The position numbers were made by a program, and so were the translations under genes. From IMG/VR virus record IMGVR_UViG_3300009163_001912, positions 1 through 20,159 of that record: a stretch of 20,159 bases of DNA. One strand, written 5' to 3'. This DNA is from a virus. The notes below the pieces were generated by a model. That model was not told the DNA's origin. It searched no databases and saw only the letters and a program-made list of their open reading frames with translations. Below, one piece after another: positions 7,773 through 13,978 of the stretch (position 1 is its first letter; each line of letters begins with the position of its first letter).

Positions 7773-8816
7773 ATGAGTGAAGCTAATGTTTTTTGTGATT
7801 TTCATCATCACTCTTTGCTAAGGTCTTTTGTTTTATTGTTTGAAAATCGTTTTAATTGGAATGTTTACAGACCAATAGGTATGGAATGGTTTTACGAAGG
7901 ATATTGGGGCTACAATAATATTGAAGCAACAGCCAAGCAATTTTTAGATATAGAAACTACTATTATTGCTGACAAGACTCCGGCTTTAAATATTGTTAAC
8001 TCTGTTGATGATTGTATCTATAATGTTTATGATCCAGGTCATGTAACAACTCATAAAGCCATTTTGTTAAATACTTTTAAAGAAATAAAATTTGATTACA
8101 TCATAGCTTCAGTACCACAAAATGTTGATATTTTTAAAGACTTAATTAAGAAATATCAACCTAATGCTAAATTGATTATTAATTTTGGTAACAATTGGAT
8201 AGAGCCTGAAGATGGCAGCAATGTGATGGCTTCAGTTAAAGGACAGGGCTGGGGGAGAGCAAATGTTGTTTATTACCACCAAGAGTTTGACACGAATCTT
8301 TTTAAACCTATTGATGAATTTGGGTTTAAGAAAATAAGCACTTATATAAATGTTCTGCAGGAAAATAAAGGTTGGTTTGATTTTTTAGATATTGAAAATT
8401 ATTTACTAGATAAAGAAATTGTTTTAAAAAGCTACGGTGGGCAATGCCGGGATGGGTTTTTTGATGGGGCAGAAGCAGTGTCAAAATCTGTAAAAGAAAA
8501 TGATTTTATTTTTCATGTAAAGCATACAGGTGATGGTTATGGTCACGCTCTGTATAACGCTTATGCTTGTGGTAAGCCAACAATAATCCGCAGTTCGTAC
8601 TACAAAGATTGTTTAGGTGAAGAATTGTTTAATGATGATAACTGCATTGATTTAGACAAGATGGATTTTGATGATGCTATGAATAAAATCGTAGATGTAA
8701 TCAATGATATTGATCAATTAAAAACTATGTCGGCTAATGCTTATAGAGCTTTTACCAATGCAGTTAATTTTGAGCAGGACGCAGAAAAGGTAAAAAATTG
8801 GCTTGCAAATTTGTAG
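7773..8816 (+). CDS. Glycosyltransferase-like protein (GT-B)
   Basis: The 347-residue protein ends with a GT-B donor-site element: HVKHTGDGYGHALYNAYACG at about 248-267 followed by KPTI, where GYGHALYNAYACGKP replaces the usual EGFG-x-x-x-x-EAMACGKP (His at the first helix position, Asn near the usual second Glu). An upstream INFGNNWIEPEDGSN region and a strand-helix repeat before it fit an N-terminal Rossmann half. The N-terminus is His- and Phe-rich (CDFHHHSLLRSFVLLFENRF), with no clear signal peptide. There is an 18-base gap from the methyltransferase gene and only a weak purine stretch before the ATG. It closes the four-gene cassette, and a new promoter follows. The absence of the usual Glu pair makes the exact family uncertain. 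Confidence 0.6.
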   Translation: MSEANVFCDFHHHSLLRSFVLLFENRFNWNVYRPIGMEWFYEGYWGYNNIEATAKQFLDIETTIIADKTPALNIVNSVDDCIYNVYDPGHVTTHKAILLNTFKEIKFDYIIASVPQNVDIFKDLIKKYQPNAKLIINFGNNWIEPEDGSNVMASVKGQGWGRANVVYYHQEFDTNLFKPIDEFGFKKISTYINVLQENKGWFDFLDIENYLLDKEIVLKSYGGQCRDGFFDGAEAVSKSVKENDFIFHVKHTGDGYGHALYNAYACGKPTIIRSSYYKDCLGEELFNDDNCIDLDKMDFDDAMNKIVDVINDIDQLKTMSANAYRAFTNAVNFEQDAEKVKNWLANL

Positions 8817-8824
8817 TCATTAGT

Positions 8825-8854
8825 GCAAAGTTTGCAACACAAGTGTGTTATGAT
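8825..8854 (+). promoter_or_regulatory. Extended -10 promoter with two palindromes, upstream of the recA-like gene
   Basis: TGTTATGAT at 8846-8854 is an extended -10 box (TG-n-TATGAT) about 32 bases before the recA-like start. No good -35 sits 16-18 bases upstream, as can be the case for extended -10 promoters. Two palindromes touch it: GCAAA-G-TTTGC at 8825-8835 and AACAC-AAGT-GTGTT at 8836-8849, the second overlapping the -10 region. These could be operator half-sites or RNA hairpins. A promoter here would separate the recombination genes from the glycosyltransferase cassette. Read from sequence; function inferred. Confidence 0.5.
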
Positions 8855-8886
8855 TGTATCAAATATTTAACAGAGCAGGAGAATAA

Positions 8887-9801
8887 ATGCTAATTGTAGA
8901 TAAAAGAAAAGGCGATACAATGCCTATTCACGAAGTTATTGCAACCCCAAGTGTTGGCTTAAATAGAGCTTTAAATGGTGGTTTAAATTCTGGGGCAACC
9001 CATTTATTCTGGGGGACACCATCTGTTGGTAAAACGACAATGTGCTTTAGGATTATTGCAGAAGCCCAAAAGATGGGATACCGGCCAGTAATCGTGGATT
9101 CGGAGTCATCTTATAATGATGAGTACGCAAAGAAATGCGGAATAAATATTGATGATGTCGTAATTGTTCAATCAACTGTTGTTGAAGATATCATGAAAAA
9201 TATCATTACATATTTAAGTGATGATAAAGAAAAACATATTTTTCTATTTGACTCTTTGTCTAATATTGTTAAAGAAGAATTTTATGATAAACCTGAGAGT
9301 GGTAAAGCAATGGGGTTATCGGCTAGGTCGCAAGGGTATTTCTTACAGAAGTTGGTAAACTATTTACACAAAGAGCGAAACATCATGTTATTTGTTGCTC
9401 ACCAAACCGTTGATCTCAGCGGAATGTATGCCATCACTAAGGCCAAAATGGGAAATACTGTTCACCATAACATGTCTAACATTGTTAAATTGTTCTTGTC
9501 TATGTCTAAAAATGAAATGGAACGGGAAGAAAATAACATGATTACAAGCCAAAAAGCAACATGGACTGTTGAGAAAACAAAACAATGCCCAACAATTGGC
9601 AGCACTGGTTATTATTATGTTCTTCCCCAGCAGGGTCAAATAGACACTAAACGAGAATTGATTGATATTGCAATTGATATGGATATTATCCAGCGCAAAG
9701 GTGCTTGGTATTCGTACAAAGAAAGTAAATGGAATGGTTTGTCAAGCATTGATCTTTCCGATAAAGAAGTCTTGGAGTTGGAAAAGGCAATCAAGAAGTG
9801 A
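8887..9801 (+). CDS. RecA/UvsX-like recombinase
   Basis: The 304-residue ATPase has Walker A GTPSVGKTT at 43-51, an acidic VDSESSYNDEYA at 70-81 that aligns with the catalytic-Glu strand of RecA, and Walker B HIFLFDSLSN at 117-126 with D122. KAKMGNTVHHNMSNIVKLF at about 185-203 resembles the DNA-binding L2 region and the strand after it in RecA. It would form filaments on ssDNA and drive strand exchange for recombination-dependent replication or repair. The length is shorter than bacterial RecA and near that of phage versions. The start has AGGAG five bases upstream. It begins a co-directional operon with resolvase and nuclease genes, preceded by its own likely promoter. RadA-like or DnaB-like ATPases are less likely, because the L2-like region is present and no zinc finger is seen. 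Confidence 0.83.
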   Translation: MLIVDKRKGDTMPIHEVIATPSVGLNRALNGGLNSGATHLFWGTPSVGKTTMCFRIIAEAQKMGYRPVIVDSESSYNDEYAKKCGINIDDVVIVQSTVVEDIMKNIITYLSDDKEKHIFLFDSLSNIVKEEFYDKPESGKAMGLSARSQGYFLQKLVNYLHKERNIMLFVAHQTVDLSGMYAITKAKMGNTVHHNMSNIVKLFLSMSKNEMEREENNMITSQKATWTVEKTKQCPTIGSTGYYYVLPQQGQIDTKRELIDIAIDMDIIQRKGAWYSYKESKWNGLSSIDLSDKEVLELEKAIKK

Positions 9802-10097
9802 AAAGAACCGAACAGGAAGAGATAAAAAAAGATAAAGCTAAAGCTGTAAAGAACTCTGGCCGTGGTTTAAAAAAAGGCGATGCTTCTTTGAATAAGTTTT
9901 TAGTTGATTATAAGCATAACGGGAAGAGCTTTACTTTGAATCTTACAAACTGGAAAAAGATGAGAAAGGATGCTTGGAACTCTAATTATAAATACCCTTG
10001 TATTTCTGTTGTCTTGGGAGAGGATTCTGAATCCAAAGTTGCTATTATAGACTGGGATGTATTTAAAGAGCTAATTGAAGGGAGCGAATATGAGTGA
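9798..10097 (+). CDS. PD-(D/E)XK Holliday-junction resolvase-like protein
   Basis: The 99-residue protein starts with GTG in a four-base GTGA overlap with the recA-like stop. After a lysine-rich N-terminus it reads NSGRGLKKGDASLNKFLVDY at 19-38, then KHNGKSFTLNLTNWKKM. This matches the layout of small phage PD-(D/E)XK nucleases annotated as Holliday-junction resolvases: a Gly-Asp strand (D28), then D/E-x-K (D37-Y38-K39), then S-x-x-L-x-x-x-x-W-x-K and a Lys/Asp-Ala helix. Glu of the usual E-C-K is Asp here. The C-terminal KVAIIDWDVFKELIE is also usual. It would cut branched DNA made by the recombinase next door. The pattern recognition is good, but activity with the D-Y-K variant is untested. 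Confidence 0.6.
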   Translation: MKRTEQEEIKKDKAKAVKNSGRGLKKGDASLNKFLVDYKHNGKSFTLNLTNWKKMRKDAWNSNYKYPCISVVLGEDSESKVAIIDWDVFKELIEGSEYE

Positions 10098-10278
10098 AGT
10101 AAGAAAATACAGTTTCTTTTGCGACAAACTTTCCTGGTGGAGAGCATTTGGTGTAAGTGTTAATTGGGATGACGGTGTTTACTTTGGAATTTATTTTTAT
10201 AAGTATTTTTTTGGAATTCAAAAAATATATGTAAAGCAAGCTATGGTTGTCACAGAAGACTTAAGAAAGGATCTATAA
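10090..10278 (+). CDS. Small aromatic-rich protein of unknown function
   Basis: The start at 10090 is chosen over an upstream in-frame ATG at 10075 because GAAGGGAG sits a few bases ahead of it. It overlaps the resolvase-like gene by 8 bases and ends directly before the next ATG. The 62-residue product has 16 aromatic residues (about a quarter), concentrated in WWRAFGVSVNW and in YFGIYFYKYFFGIQ. The alternating charged and aromatic residues favour a beta-hairpin or small beta domain over a transmembrane helix. It does not match a family I recognise. Its tight position in the recombination operon argues for co-expression only. Confidence 0.6.
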   Translation: MSEVRKYSFFCDKLSWWRAFGVSVNWDDGVYFGIYFYKYFFGIQKIYVKQAMVVTEDLRKDL

Positions 10279-10602
10279 ATGGCCGATATTATTGTAAGTA
10301 AAGAAATTATCCAGTCCTTGATGGGCGATAAGGCAGAAGAATTTCTTGAATGCATTCGCATTGTTGAGGATATAATTCAGAATCCGGATCAATATCTTGG
10401 TATGCAAGCTATTAAGTCGGCAAATACATTAGCTGCATACAGAACTTTGATGATTGTTAAATCACAAGTTTTTAAAAGAAAATCAGCTGTAATGGGTGAG
10501 CAGGATAAATTCGTTAATGATATATGGAAAACAATGTACGAAGCGCTAGGAGAGAACATAAACGCATTAAAACTTGCGGGAAAAGGTGGTTATAACCAAT
10601 GA
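10279..10602 (+). CDS. Helical protein of unknown function, possible recombination mediator
   Basis: The 107-residue protein starts immediately after the preceding stop with AAAGGAT upstream. It is predicted to be mostly helical: an N-terminal helix-rich half and a C-terminal half with basic YRTLMIVKSQVFKRKSA, then WKTMYEALGENINALKLAGK. That C-terminal arrangement (basic middle, long helix with N-x-L-K) recalls the size and feel of T4 UvsY-type mediators and similar phage helical proteins, but I cannot see a diagnostic motif. Context supports a recombination role: the recA-like gene lies upstream and the Cas4-like nuclease gene overlaps its end by four bases (ATGA). The UvsY suggestion is an inference with low weight. 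Confidence 0.65.
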   Translation: MADIIVSKEIIQSLMGDKAEEFLECIRIVEDIIQNPDQYLGMQAIKSANTLAAYRTLMIVKSQVFKRKSAVMGEQDKFVNDIWKTMYEALGENINALKLAGKGGYNQ

Positions 10603-11375
10603 AAGCACTAAAAGCATTAAGAGTTAAGAAGGAAGAAAATTTAGAAAAGGTTCCTGATGATGGTATATCAAATACTGATTTAGAAACAAAACTTGCCGAA
10701 GCGGTTGATGAGTTTTTATCATTAAGAAATGAAACTTCTTTTAAACAAGTAAAAGGGTTTCACCCAAGTTATACAAACCAATGCAAGAGATATTGGTACT
10801 ATATGTTTGAGGGTGCGATGGTTGAGACTGATTTCAGACCACAAACTTATAGAATATTTGATAATGGGCACGCTGTCCACGACAGATTATACAAGTATTT
10901 TAGAGATATGGGTATACTCATAGCCGAAGAAATCAAGGTAGAACACTCATCTCCGCCAATTGAGGGCACAGCAGATGGTATAATTAATTGGTATGGTGAA
11001 AAGCTTATTGAATTAAAATCAATTAGTTCAGAAGGTTTTCACTATAGGCAAATTTATAAGAAACCAAAAGATGATCATTACAGGCAAGCACAGATATACA
11101 TGGAATGTTTAAATCTTGATGGCGGTTTTGTTATATATGAAAATAAAAATAATCAAGAATTGTTACCAATATATATAGAAAAAGACCAAGTTTTTATAGA
11201 TAAACTTTTTAAGAAATATAGGGAAATATATGGGCAATACGTCCAAAAAATTATCCCTGAGAGGCCGTACAAGATTACATCTAAACATTGTCAATCTTGT
11301 AATGTGCGCTCTCTTTGTTGGTCTGGTGATAATGACGCAGGAGAAAAGAGTTTGCAAGAATATCCAATGTTCTAA
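10599..11375 (+). CDS. Cas4/RecB-like PD-(D/E)XK nuclease with Fe-S cluster signature
   Basis: The 258-residue protein has the Cas4-like order: an early Cys in YTNQCKRYWYY (C62), IFDNGHAVHDRLY with H91 or H94, the catalytic strand EGTADGII with D126, then LIELKSI with E138-L-K140, then YRQAQIYM with Q163 and Y167, and a C-terminal CQSCNVRSLCW with C231, C234 and C240. These four Cys are those used for the Fe-S cluster in Cas4 and AddB nucleases. Such proteins resect ends or act as ssDNA exonucleases. There are no Cas1 or Cas2 genes and no CRISPR array here, so a phage recombination role is more likely than adaptation. The start overlaps the preceding gene by four bases. The first 45 residues are a variable, charged extension. 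Confidence 0.85.
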   Translation: MKALKALRVKKEENLEKVPDDGISNTDLETKLAEAVDEFLSLRNETSFKQVKGFHPSYTNQCKRYWYYMFEGAMVETDFRPQTYRIFDNGHAVHDRLYKYFRDMGILIAEEIKVEHSSPPIEGTADGIINWYGEKLIELKSISSEGFHYRQIYKKPKDDHYRQAQIYMECLNLDGGFVIYENKNNQELLPIYIEKDQVFIDKLFKKYREIYGQYVQKIIPERPYKITSKHCQSCNVRSLCWSGDNDAGEKSLQEYPMF

Positions 11376-11640
11376 AACTTTTGTCGCAAAGGTATACAAT
11401 AGTGTTTATTGTTGTGCTGAGTGCAGAAGGATTGTAACTAATGATAAGTTATTAAAAGCTTACCATGATAAAAAGATTAATAAGAATAAGCCAAGGACTT
11501 GTGCTACAAAAATTTGCACAACAGTTTTGTCATCTTACAATAAAGAAAATATTTGTGAATTGTGTAAACAGAAAAGATTTATCAAAAGGCTCGCCGGTTG
11601 GGGTTGGGATGAAGAAAAGCTCAACGAAGAATACCGATAA
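11332..11640 (+). CDS. Tandem zinc-ribbon protein of unknown function
   Basis: The start at 11332 (MTQEKRVCKN) overlaps the Cas4-like gene by 44 bases. Longer starts extend deep into that gene and give an unlikely hydrophobic N-terminus. The 102-residue product has two similar cysteine modules: CKNIQC followed by YCCAEC, and CATKIC followed by CELC, each C-x4-C, about 11-14 residues, then C-x2-C. The first looks like the short YC-x-x-C zinc-binding motif common in phage proteins. Basic residues around both, then a GWGWDEEKLNEEY tail, suggest nucleic acid or protein binding through zinc. It lies between nuclease and resolvase genes and its stop overlaps the RuvC start by one base. The weak Shine-Dalgarno suggests translational coupling. 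Confidence 0.62.
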   Translation: MTQEKRVCKNIQCSKTFVAKVYNSVYCCAECRRIVTNDKLLKAYHDKKINKNKPRTCATKICTTVLSSYNKENICELCKQKRFIKRLAGWGWDEEKLNEEYR

Positions 11641-12212
11641 TGAGCATAAAAAATATTGTCTCATCCCAAGACCCAGGAAGGATATTAGCAATAGACCCAT
11701 CATCACACTCATTAGGATGGGCTGTTGTTGATGTAAACAAAGCAGAATTAGTTGCTTATGGGAAAATTTCATTGACTAAGACTTTGGATATATCAATAAA
11801 GTTTGATCAAATATTTTCCGGACTTACTGATGTCTGTTTGAAACATAAGCCATCTGTTGCAATTATTGAACAATCTGTTTATATTCAAAATTTTCAAACA
11901 AGCAGAATTATATCTTATATAATCGGATACACATGGGGCGTTGTATCTAGGCACTGCGGTAAGGTTATTGACATCAACCCTATGCTTTGGAAAAGAGGGA
12001 TTGGTTATGTCAACATATCTAAGCACGATAAAGAGAGATTGCAAAATGATACAAGCAAGGGCTCTTTTGAATCTAAAAAGAAAAAAGAAAGAAAAGATCG
12101 TGTCAACAAGATAGTCTTAAGATACTTCCCGGTTGAGAATATAAATGATGATGACATAGTAGACGCAATCGGTATTGCATTGTGGTATCATTTGATGGTG
12201 GGTAAAAAATGA
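11640..12212 (+). CDS. ruvC: RuvC-like Holliday-junction endonuclease
   Basis: The 190-residue protein carries the RuvC RNase H fold motifs: RILAIDPSSHSLGWAVVD with catalytic D19, VAIIEQSVY with E77, and NDDDIVDAIGIALWYH with D172 and D175 in the usual D-x-x-D-A arrangement. It cleaves Holliday junctions symmetrically, acting with the recombinase upstream or during clearing of branched replicating DNA before packaging. Residues about 139-155 form a Lys/Arg-rich insertion just before the final helix, a probable DNA-binding loop. The start shares one base with the previous stop (TAATG). The length is near bacterial RuvC (about 170 residues). There is no RuvA or RuvB in the window, which is usual for phages. 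Confidence 0.9.
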   Translation: MSIKNIVSSQDPGRILAIDPSSHSLGWAVVDVNKAELVAYGKISLTKTLDISIKFDQIFSGLTDVCLKHKPSVAIIEQSVYIQNFQTSRIISYIIGYTWGVVSRHCGKVIDINPMLWKRGIGYVNISKHDKERLQNDTSKGSFESKKKKERKDRVNKIVLRYFPVENINDDDIVDAIGIALWYHLMVGKK

Positions 12213-12511
12213 CTTTAGATCCATACAAAGATAAGACTTGGCTTTATGAGCATTATGTTAAGAAGCGGATGAACTTGACTGACATTGTTAAGCTGTTAGA
12301 GCAAACTTACAATATTACGATTACTCCCCAGGCTTTGTACAACTGGTGCAAGAAATACGATTTGTTAAAGTTTAGAGGTAAAGGCCGCAATCTTAATAAA
12401 GGTGCAGCGACTAGAAGACCTCAATCGCCTATGCAAAAGATGGTAGAATTAAGAAAGAGAGAGCAAAGGAAAATGAACATGGCTAGAAAGAAAAATATGG
12501 GTGGAAAATGA
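12209..12511 (+). CDS. Small helix-turn-helix DNA-binding protein
   Basis: The 100-residue protein starts in a four-base ATGA overlap with the RuvC gene. Residues about 10-55 hold WLYEHYVKKRMNLTDIVKLL followed by ITPQALYNWCKKYDLL, a helix-turn-helix of the type in which a recognition helix contains an aromatic-W-C-x-K-Y motif. The tail from about 55 is highly basic (GRNLNKGAATRR, then KREQRKMNMARKKN), fitting nonspecific DNA contact. It could be a regulator or an accessory to packaging or recombination. Position just before the cysteine-cluster protein and the terminase genes gives no sharper clue. The HTH reading is by pattern. Confidence 0.65.
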   Translation: MTLDPYKDKTWLYEHYVKKRMNLTDIVKLLEQTYNITITPQALYNWCKKYDLLKFRGKGRNLNKGAATRRPQSPMQKMVELRKREQRKMNMARKKNMGGK

Positions 12512-13272
12512 GTAGGGCGGTTGGTTTAGGAGATATACATCTTTTTACTGAGCTTGATATGGTTTACAATCAAGTTCGTGTACTTGAAGCAAAGCAGAAC
12601 CGTACAAAATTTAAATGTCTGGGTTCTGGTAAGTGCTGCACGATTGGTTTGATTTTGCCGATGATGGAATGTGCCAGTATAGCTTTTAATTTAAACAAAG
12701 AGTACTATTTGAATCTTGAAAGTAAAGGTAAGGATTTTGCTGATGAATGGTTCAATTCTGTTAAAGAAGCGCTCATACACGCTCTCAGTGACCCTGATTG
12801 GGTGTGGGGAGGCGAGACTAAACGCCATTGTGCCTTTTACAAAGGTGGGTGCACTATTTATGGCTATAGGCCATTAGTATGTCGTTCTTTTGGGACGATC
12901 ACTGGAGTTGATGAATACTGCCCTCGTGAAAGAAATGCCTACGGCAATATAGATTTTTACTCAGGGCAGCCTATCAAAGATTTAGTTTTCCAATTTCAAA
13001 ACTTATTGAAGAAGTTCGCTAAAGGTAAAGACAAGTCTTTTGATACAGTTGTGTACATGCCTTTAGGCGTTTTAAGCTTCTTGCTTAGCGTTGAAGAAAT
13101 GATAGAGCTTGAAAAAGTTACTGATGATAAAATGTGGAAAGCAGTCCAGGGTTGGTTTAATTACCGAGTTCATTATGTTAAAGAACATGGGATGACACTA
13201 GAATCTTTAGCGCATGAAGCATCTGAAGTTGGCGGCCAAATTGCTTTTAGGAAATCCGATGATGAAGATTAA
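12508..13272 (+). CDS. YkgJ-like cysteine-cluster protein
   Basis: The 254-residue protein has the YkgJ/CxxCxxCC family layout, thought to bind Zn or an Fe-S cluster: FKCLGSGKCC at 36-44 (C37, C43, C44), then HCAFYKGGC at 107-115 (C108 and C115), IYGYRPLVCRSFG with C125, and YCP with C138. The Arg-Pro-x-x-C-R motif is typical. The function of the family is not settled; a redox or metal-handling role or modification of other proteins is suggested in the literature. It begins in a four-base overlap (ATGA) with the HTH gene. The C-terminal half beyond about 150 is unrelated to the core and mostly helical. It is an uncommon gene to find directly upstream of terminase. Confidence 0.75.
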   Translation: MSRAVGLGDIHLFTELDMVYNQVRVLEAKQNRTKFKCLGSGKCCTIGLILPMMECASIAFNLNKEYYLNLESKGKDFADEWFNSVKEALIHALSDPDWVWGGETKRHCAFYKGGCTIYGYRPLVCRSFGTITGVDEYCPRERNAYGNIDFYSGQPIKDLVFQFQNLLKKFAKGKDKSFDTVVYMPLGVLSFLLSVEEMIELEKVTDDKMWKAVQGWFNYRVHYVKEHGMTLESLAHEASEVGGQIAFRKSDDED

Positions 13273-13292
13273 ATTATTCATTGAGAGTGCCT

Positions 13293-13880
13293 ATGTCTGA
13301 TATAGAAGTTTCTAAAAAAAAATCAATTTTAGATAAAATTAAAGACATTGAAGAAGTCGGCCTTTTACATATAAAAGGTTATTCTAAAAATGAAATAGCT
13401 GCGCTGATGACCCTGCCGGTTGCTGACGTGAAAGAATATATTGAAGAATATAAAATAATCTTAAACAACAAAGCTGACGAAGATCCATATTTTTTAGAAA
13501 GAGTACAGTTTAATACGATAAGGGCTTTAGAAGAATTTGACCAGCTTAGCAAAGAAGCTTGGGAAACAATTAACATAGCGACAGATCACGGGATGGTCGC
13601 CGCCAGGATTCAAGCTATAAAATTAACTGGGGAATTGGCTACAAAGAAAGCCCAGCTTCATAAGTTAATGGGTGCCGGTAATCAAGCTGATACTGAGTAC
13701 ATACAAAGAATGCAAAAAGCAGAAAATGTAAACCAGATTTTGTCTAAAGTGTTAAGGGATGTCATCTCTAAGCACCCAGTTATTGCTGAAGAAGTTAGAC
13801 GAGAGCTAGAGATCGCCTTCTCAATAATGGGGAAAGAAGTTATAACTATTGAATCAAAAGAGATATATGACGAAGAATAA
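13293..13880 (+). CDS. Probable terminase small subunit
   Basis: The start is uncertain: ATG at 13293 (195 residues) is chosen over TTG at 13281 and GTG at 13287, with GAGAG six bases upstream. The N-terminus is lysine-rich, followed by an HTH-like segment IKGYSKNEIAALMTLPVADV, typical of small terminase DNA-binding domains. The middle, ALEEFDQLSKEAWETI then QAIKLTGELATKKAQLHKLM, is a helical region as in oligomerising small terminase subunits of large phages. The gene is directly upstream of the large terminase gene, with only a 98-base gap. The product would recognise the packaging site and form a ring. No sequence motif is unique to the family; the call rests on HTH, size and position. Confidence 0.6.
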   Translation: MSDIEVSKKKSILDKIKDIEEVGLLHIKGYSKNEIAALMTLPVADVKEYIEEYKIILNNKADEDPYFLERVQFNTIRALEEFDQLSKEAWETINIATDHGMVAARIQAIKLTGELATKKAQLHKLMGAGNQADTEYIQRMQKAENVNQILSKVLRDVISKHPVIAEEVRRELEIAFSIMGKEVITIESKEIYDEE

Positions 13881-13883
13881 ACG

Positions 13884-13973
13884 TCATAATTTGAGACCGC
13901 TTTTTTTTGCCAAAAGCCCTAAAATCTTTCATAATTTGAGACCGCTTTTTTTCGCCATAACCTTGAAAATCTG
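13884..13973 (+). repeat. Two near-tandem 45-bp repeats between the terminase genes
   Basis: Unit one starts at 13884 and unit two at 13929. The first 29 bases of each (13884-13912 and 13929-13957) are identical except for one T/C difference. They begin TCATAATTTGAGACCGC, then a T-run and GCCA. The next sixteen bases are partly conserved, ending AAAATCT in each. The second unit ends at the Shine-Dalgarno of the large terminase gene. Candidate roles are packaging-site recognition by the small terminase, control of terminase expression, or a slippage-derived duplication. There is no coding frame across them. The only hairpin I see is a very weak four-base GACG/CGTC arm pair at the start. Confidence 0.8.
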
Positions 13974-13978
13974 GAGAA

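Noticed and set aside
9388-9639. Minus-strand open frame within the recombinase gene
   Set aside because: It is antisense to a well-supported ATPase, has a Cys/Phe-rich product typical of shadow frames and no ribosome-binding site of note.
11230-11331. Longer start for the zinc-ribbon protein
   Set aside because: It would overlap the Fe-S cluster coding part of the Cas4-like gene by 146 bases and add a residue mix unlike the rest.
10599-11375. CRISPR-associated Cas4 and a linked adaptation module
   Set aside because: The protein is Cas4-like, but there is no Cas1, Cas2 or repeat-spacer array in the window, and the neighbours are recombination genes.
13884-13973. CRISPR-like or intrinsic terminator reading of the 45-bp repeats
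   Set aside because: Only two copies are present, with no unique spacers of even length, and the T-runs are not preceded by a GC-rich stem.
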